Source of the DNA: Nepenthes gracilis
Lineage: Eukaryota; Streptophyta; Magnoliopsida; Caryophyllales; Nepenthaceae
DNA length: 64,000 nt
Assembly (NCBI GenBank): GCA_033239525.1
Contig: BSYO01000026.1
Span: forward strand, 434,001-498,000
Direction of reading: 5' to 3'
Below the pieces are notes generated by a model, which saw nothing but the letters and a program-made list of their open reading frames with translations, did no database searches and was not told the DNA's origin. The position numbers were made by a program, and so were the translations under genes. This document shows positions 58,153 through 64,000 of the stretch, in pieces. Position 1 is the first letter of the stretch, and every line of letters starts with the position of its first letter.

Positions 58153-61100
58153 ATGGGAGAGAACTTCGATTCTTCTAATATGATGGAAGGTGTCAAAGTA
58201 GTCTCCATCTTGGACCTACTGAAATGGCGTCGTCCCATCTCCGGAACGTTCTCTCTCCTCCCTCCTAAACCTCTGACTGCTCCTCCTTCAACCTGCGGCG
58301 GTGCTATAACTCGAAATCCTAACTCTAGTCGAGAACTCAAGGTCCTCAAGTCTCTAGCAAATCCTTCAATTATAATCGGTACCCTAAGCCTCCCAAAGTC
58401 CGACGACTCTTCCTCTCCCAATTCAGGCTGTGACCATCATTGCTTTTCCTTTTCTGATGATTCAGCTTCGGTTTGCTGTGACGTTCTTGGATTCGATGTA
58501 CGTATGATTGGAAAAAAAGTTTACATTCTTGCTTGGAACTTTATTCCATTCAAACACCGTGGTGGATTTTTGGAAATTATCAAATGGAAGTCCCAGAAAG
58601 ATTCTTCCTCCTCCGTTGATTTAATAGATTTGTTTCCGTTGGTTTTGGGCTCTTTTAGCGTTGGAGAAGGGAGTCACAAGGCCCGTTACCGGGTTACTGG
58701 TATATTGGGCTCGATTAGTCCTGTTTCGGATGTTCCTTGTACAGTTGATAGTGTTCAGAATGACGCAAGTGGAATGCGTAGTACGAAAACTGTCCATGGG
58801 TTTATTGTGCAATTTTTTGCTTGTGAGTGCAAATTATGCAGTTCAAATGACATTACGAGGAATTTGTTTTATGTCATTGATGATCAGGAGAGACATTCTT
58901 TTAGTAAAAAGGTTTTTGCATACTTCAGTAGGTCTTCATCATCTTGGCACCCTGCTTTTTCGAAGTTAATAGGAAGTGTAATTTCATTATCGAGACTGAG
59001 AAAGAAGTTGGTTTACATAAAGAAGGAAGAGGCGCTATTAATGTTTGTGACCACTGATGAAACGTGTTTACATATGCCGAAATTGGACAAAAAACGATTA
59101 TCTCTTTCTAACACTGCTATTAGGGGGAAGGGTGAATGTGGTGATTATGCTGGTGTTGTTAGAAGCATACATTTGCAAGGAATGGTTGTTGAGCTGGATG
59201 ACGAAGTTTGGCTTTTGCTTACTGATCAACTTCTCACTTTTCCACATAGTGTCAGAGTTGGTGCTGTTGTGAGTAAACTTACCAATTGTAGGTCAAGACT
59301 TACTGTGAAGTGCCTTGAGAATTTGATTCCTTGTTATTATTGTCCTTTTGCCTTTAGATTTGTGCGAGGAATGTTCATTTTGTGATTCCCAAATTCTCTT
59401 GGAGAAAAATGCTTTTACTTGGGGCTTGCTGCAAGACTAGTATCATTGTAGCAACCTTCTCTCCACTGGAAGCTAGGTAGGTAATGCTGTTTTTCCAAAC
59501 AAAATAGTATATCTGTTGCTCTTATCACGTGATTTACCTGGATATGTTCGTAATATTGTGCAACTTAGTCCTGCAGATGTCATCTCCCCTCACAATCTCA
59601 AAGCCAGTTGGGAAAGTACATTCAATCCTTGGTATTTTCAGCCAGACTATGGTGGGTAATGTATTGACTTTTGCAGTTTTATTCTTCCTCTTCATTTGTT
59701 ATCGTTTTCTGACTTGCTTCTTCATGCTATTTTCAGGTTATTACTTGTTGCCCAATGTTTTAGGAAGAAGTTCACCGGAAAATTTTCAGAAAAGGGCATC
59801 TTAGGATCCAAGCATGTAATTTATTTTTCCTTTCCTTTATTTCATCACTGTAAATATCCTACTTTGTCTATGGCATTTTTACGTATCATACAATGTAATT
59901 GTCCATCCATCTTACTTGTTTGTAAGGGGTGTTTGGTTAAAGGGCATTTTGATATGTCTTTGACAGTCATTGTTAGTTGTAGTTATTGGTAAGCTGACTT
60001 CAGACTTGCTGCTATCAGAGTGAAGGATTGGCTCAAGCATATGCTAAGTCCATACTGCCCTCGTTACTGTTCCAACCACTGGTAAGTCTGATACATTGAT
60101 TTGCAAGGGAGAATACATTAGGTTCTATTTGGATTGTGGAATTGGTATTGAAATTTTGAAAATATAAGTCTAATTTCGATTTTATTAGAATTGGATTGAA
60201 TTCAAATTCTATTGTTTGAATTGTATAAGGACTTACAATTCCGAGAGAAAAATAAAGTTGAGGTATATTATTTTTTAATCCATAGATATAAACAAAAGAA
60301 ATAAGTAAGTCTAAATTTTTTGGTTTATGAAATTTAATGTTATATAATTTAACAAAAAATCTCATTTTTGGATATATTTAATATTTTATAGATATATATT
60401 ATTTTAAGATAATTTTAGACAACACTCTTTATTAGAATACTTATTTTTTAAGTTTTTAAATAATATAAATATTTTAAAAAATAAATTAAAAATAAAATCA
60501 TGGTCGGGCTCACCTCTACTTGACCCTAGCCGAAAATATTTTATCCAGTGAGTTTGGCATAGTTTGATTTTATCGCAAACAATTCTTAACTTTAGAATTA
60601 TAGTTCTTTATCTTTCCACTAAAAATTACAAAAAAGCTATGTTTTCCCTTTTTTTTTTCTTTTTTAATTCCAAAGAATTGGAACATGGAATTAGAATTTC
60701 AAATCCACCTCGCAACAAATTATAGAATTTGAATTAGGTCTGAAATTTCATTTTAAATTTTGAATTTCAGGGTCCAATTCCATGGACCAAATAGCATCTT
60801 ATTGTCTCTGCACGACCTTCTCAAATATCTAAACAGTTGTTTTTTTTTTTTACAGCATGGAATATTTATGCAATTTTGCAAGCATGATTCCTGTGGCTGT
60901 TGTAGTGAACTGAATTTCAGTAGCTTGACTTTGGTAAGTCCTCAGAAACAGGTGTTTATCTTGAGGTTGGCATTTTAGGGCCATCCAGAAGTGTGTCATT
61001 GTTGGATTTATTAAAATATACTTTCATCATTAGGAATAAAGGGTTGAGCTTGGTTTCTGATATCACTTGATTAACTTAGACTATTCTGTATTTCTATTGA

Positions 61101-61339
61101 GCAATGAATGCCACATTGCAATACTGCTGACTTTGTTTCAGGTGGTACCTTTTGTGAATTTTATTAATAATTGTGAAGTGCTATGGATAAAATCTCTTGT
61201 GCAAAAGAAAGGTGGCTTGGAAATGATAGAACATAAGAGACATGTTAGTTGTCTTCGGGATTTCCCTTCCTTCGGTCAGTTGGTTCGAAAAACTATTCCA
61301 AGTAAAGAAATCGGTGTCACATTGCTTGGAAATCTGAAG
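58153..61339 (+). CDS. CTC1: CST telomere complex subunit CTC1, 5' part (seven exons)
   Basis: Large OB-fold subunit of the CTC1-STN1-TEN1 complex, which protects chromosome ends and helps polymerase alpha fill in the lagging strand. Exons: 58153-59268, 59358-59476, 59577-59651, 59737-59815, 60004-60081, 60856-60933, 61142-61339; 581 codons, phases all consistent. Family landmarks: VVSILDLLKWRRPISG at the start, IIIGTLSLP, CCDVLGFDVRMIGKKVYILA, WNFIPFKHRGGFLEIIKWK, ARNVHFVIPKFSWRKMLLLG, GIFMQFCKHDSCGC. The start may be 58153 or the ATG at 58183, which fits the usual short N-terminus better. Exon 5 could begin at 60004 or 60019. Plant CTC1 is roughly 1200-1300 residues, so about half is missing. 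No convincing next exon lies before the LTR at 62928. The visible part is intact. Confidence 0.88.
60121..60798. mobile_element. Tourist-like MITE in CTC1 intron 5
   Basis: The left end is ggttctatttggattgtgga plus attgg. The right end, reversed, is gatgctatttggtccatgga plus attgg. TTA flanks both sides (60118-60120 and 60799-60801). The interior is AT-rich and has no transposase. Confidence 0.7.
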
Positions 61340-62927
61340 GTTAGTCTTCAAGGCCACATAATTCTTCTCTTGCATGTAGTTGTTCAAACTTTCAGTCACA
61401 CAGCATAGGAAGGTGCTTATTATACATATTTGCAGTGAATTATAGAGGCTGCTAACATGGTTTGTGTTAAAATTATTTTCTGGACAGAAGCACACACAGG
61501 CAAAGATGACACAGGAATAATACTTATGATGAAAGTTTTGGGGGAACTCAACACTTGTAATTGGTGCAAATGCAACATGGTTTTGGTACGAATTATGTAA
61601 ATTATTTTATAGGAGACAAAAATCAACAATTTTAGGCAGCCAAAAGAAATCAAACAAGTGCTGCCTTAATGTCTCAAGCACTGGAATTGGAGGTTTGTTC
61701 CCTAGTTGGATGCTTTATTAGGAAAGAAATCAATGTCAGAGGCCAGTGGAATTTCAATATATATTTTTTTTTTTTGATTTTGAATGCTAGGATCTTCCTT
61801 TTAATATGTTGATACCATATGTCAAATACAAAGATTCAACCTATAAAATACATAATGTAATAATAATCTGTGTAATATATGCATAAAATAAAATTTATAA
61901 GTTGTTACAAAACTTACCATTCAGTTAACAATGGCTAATCATGTAAGTATCTGGTCTTTACAGTATTTGCTTGTGTATCCTACACTTGTTGTCTTTGAAC
62001 TCATTAGTTTTCATAAAAATAAGTAAGAACAAACATAGTATCCAAATTATGTTTGCTAGCATTTATTTGAATATCTATACCAACAATTAGAATATAAGGA
62101 ACTTTTACTACAACATTTGAAAATTGTCTTTACTTCATCAACACTTGATAATATAGAAAACTATTATACCAACATTTTGTAATTTTTCTATTTCTCAATC
62201 AAAATGAGTAAAGAAAAAGATAAGGAAAAATGCAACAAATGAAGAAGAAAAAGTAAATGACGGAACACATTGCTCCCATGCCATTTTCCCTTCTTCCTTC
62301 TTTTCTTCTCTTCTTTTGTGTGCGGACCCCTCCCCCACCTCTTTAATTTTCCTTCTAATGTCCCATGAACCATCTGGCTCCCCAGCATTTACGAGAGGAG
62401 GGATACGTTTGGCTCCCTCCTTTAAATTATATTAATGGGAGCCCTTAGGCTCCCTTATTAATCTTGAGGGAGTCATATAAGGGGCAATTAAATGCTTAAT
62501 TAAGGGGTTAATTTTTAGTTCCGCTGCACCTCTATTACGGTTAATATTAATCAATGAAATTATTTAGATTTATTAAGCCTCTATTATGGTCAATATTTAC
62601 CTAATCAAATTATTCAAATAGTTAGTGAGATACAATAATATATGTGATTCTAGTAGGTTTAGCATAAAACTAATAGTAGAAAAATATCGAATCTTTTTTT
62701 CTTAGTCGAACAATCAGTTAGTCATACATAAATCTGTATACTATCTTTTTCACAAATTGAATTAAATTCAAGTGAACTGTTGGTATAACTCTTTAAGTGC
62801 TTTTAACTTCTCTCAAATTAATTATTTATCTTAATTAATTAAGAATTTCTACAAATCATGATCAAGGTTTAACAGTATAACATGACCACCTAGATGAAGT
62901 GAATAAATGATCAACACTTACTGAACC
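61340..62927. other. CTC1 downstream intron or flank
   Basis: AT-rich. A short inverted repeat (gggagcc ctta ggctccc) lies at 62437-62454. No further CTC1 homology recognised. Confidence 0.45.
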
Positions 62928-63505
62928 TGTTGTAACCGAGGACTCTGATTGTTATACGGATAAAGAGAATCGTTCGTCAGGTGTTGAGGCGTACTTGGTT
63001 TCTGTACGTCTTTAATCGAATATTGTGCAATTATAGAACAAATATAAAATGATTGGCGGGACTTACTCCCCGGTACATCATTCGACTCTCAAGTCAGTAT
63101 CTTTCTTAAAACAGAGAAAAGATAGAGGATGCAAAATGTATGTTTTTGTCTGAGGGCTTGCGCTCTTATAGTGGCGTCTTAAATTGAGAGAAAGTGTGTG
63201 TGTTCTCTATCTGAGAAAGTATGAAGTGATCCCCCTTAGGTAGGAGAGAATGGGCTTTTATACAAAGTGGGCGACGATTAACTGTTAGCGACAACGGTTT
63301 GAACTAACGTCCGATGTCATTAGTGAGGGAACTGTCTTGGCCGTTAAATTGGTCTCAATCTGACTTTAAAATTGGACCACTCTGAAATTGGTCTCGATCA
63401 TATTTGTTGAATTGGGCTGTGCGGACTTTTAGGATTGTTGAATTTTGTCCGCTGACCTGAGATCATCTCGAACTGATTTTTTGGGGCCGTTAGACATAAT
63501 ACTCA
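62928..63505 (-). repeat. LTR of a second Tat-like element
   Basis: Reads TGTTGTAACC at the left and ATACTCA at the right (578 bp). Next comes ttactagctccccatg, the complement of a polypurine tract, in the same arrangement as at 45001. A minus-sense TATA box (tttgtataaaagccc) lies at 63266-63252. The element continues beyond the window. Confidence 0.7.
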
Positions 63506-63880
63506 TTACTAGCTCCCCATGTTAGGAGGTTTGAAATTCAGCCTTCTGGTATGAAGTCCGAAAGCATTTTTTGTCTGAGGCCAAGTCTTATTCTGACGAG
63601 CTTTATTAGTTCATCGGACAAAAACTTTCAGTCCGAAGGCTTCTATTGGACAAGGACAATTAACCTGACGGCCTCTGTCCTTACCGTCAATCGCTACATT
63701 AAATGCGTGTCTCTTTGGATACTGGACGGCTTGTTGGAAATGCGCAAATCATTGTTATTGATATCGGGCGATTTGACATTTGGTAGAGCAAATGGGCGGT
63801 CGAAATGTATTAATGTCATGATGAGGTGCGTATTTTGAATTTCAAATTCAAACGGTGCCGTTTCGTGCTTTCTCCTTTGC

Positions 63881-63892
63881 CTATAAATAGGT
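63881..63892 (+). promoter_or_regulatory. antisense TATA box of the second Tat-like element
   Basis: ctataaataggt on the plus strand, about 100 bases before an ATG at 63982. Confidence 0.6.
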
Positions 63893-63981
63893 GGTTGAAC
63901 GCTTAGGAAATATTTTTCAATCCCTTTGCTTCCAATTTCCCACTCGAAGTTTCCTCTCGCTTTTACAGTTGGAGATTTTCC

Positions 63982-64000
63982 ATGGCTCCTGGAGTTGAAG
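63982..64000 (+). CDS. start of an antisense ORF, cut by the window end
   Basis: ATG followed by gct cct gga gtt gaa (MAPGVE...). Too short to identify. Its place (polypurine tract, about 370 bp, TATA, 100 bp, ATG) mirrors the antisense units of the Tat element at 44-56 kb. Confidence 0.45.

Noticed and set aside
61636..61692. Possible CTC1 exon 8 (AAKRNQTSAALMSQALELE) with tttag acceptor and gtttgt donor
   Set aside because: In phase, but the residues do not resemble the CTC1 region expected after GVTLLGNLK, and the donor is weak. Left out of the gene model.

Overview
This is nuclear DNA of a flowering plant, most likely a dicot or other non-grass angiosperm. It holds split genes with plant splice sites, organelle-targeted proteins (plastid ribosomal protein S9, thylakoidal processing peptidase, an OSB-type organellar single-strand binding protein), the plant telomere protein CTC1, a MATE/DETOXIFICATION transporter, and a dense load of plant LTR retrotransposons. 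I see no tRNA, rRNA or CRISPR locus.

Layout. 1-1078 (+): last five exons of a MATE transporter. 1079-7447: AT-rich spacer with a solo LTR at 5762-6819. 7448-19648 (+): plastid RPS9, two small exons split by an 11.6-kb intron. That intron is filled with copia and gypsy relics and a duplicated 1.3-1.4-kb copia segment. 19649-22984: spacer with a Tourist-like MITE. 22985-25524 (+): thylakoidal processing peptidase, six exons, one GC-AG intron. 28117-43542 (-): OSB gene, four exons, with a 13.2-kb first intron carrying a degenerate copia element (35042-39622). 44042-56310: a 12.3-kb Tat-lineage Ty3/gypsy element whose gag-pol is on the minus strand and which carries TATA-led plus-strand (antisense) units. 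56311-57540: older gypsy gag relic interrupted by the Tat element. 58153 to at least 61339 (+): 5' half of CTC1, with a second Tourist-like MITE in intron 5. 62928-64000: LTR and start of a second Tat-like element, again with a TATA box and ATG on the antisense strand.

How things fit. The five host genes are unrelated housekeeping or transport genes with no operon-like relation. RPS9, TPP and OSB act in organelles, CTC1 at telomeres, MATE in membranes. The most interesting non-host feature is the antisense cassette of the Tat-like elements. One unit has a Transposase_28-type domain, and two units share a similar C-terminal module. The same promoter-plus-ORF layout recurs at the right edge, and a relic of the domain lies inside the RPS9 intron. 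Antisense ORFs are known in some Tat-lineage elements, so this is an unusual arrangement rather than a proven new system. Both elements are visibly mutated.

Exon boundaries were placed by hand from reading frame, splice consensus and recalled family conservation. No search or alignment was run.
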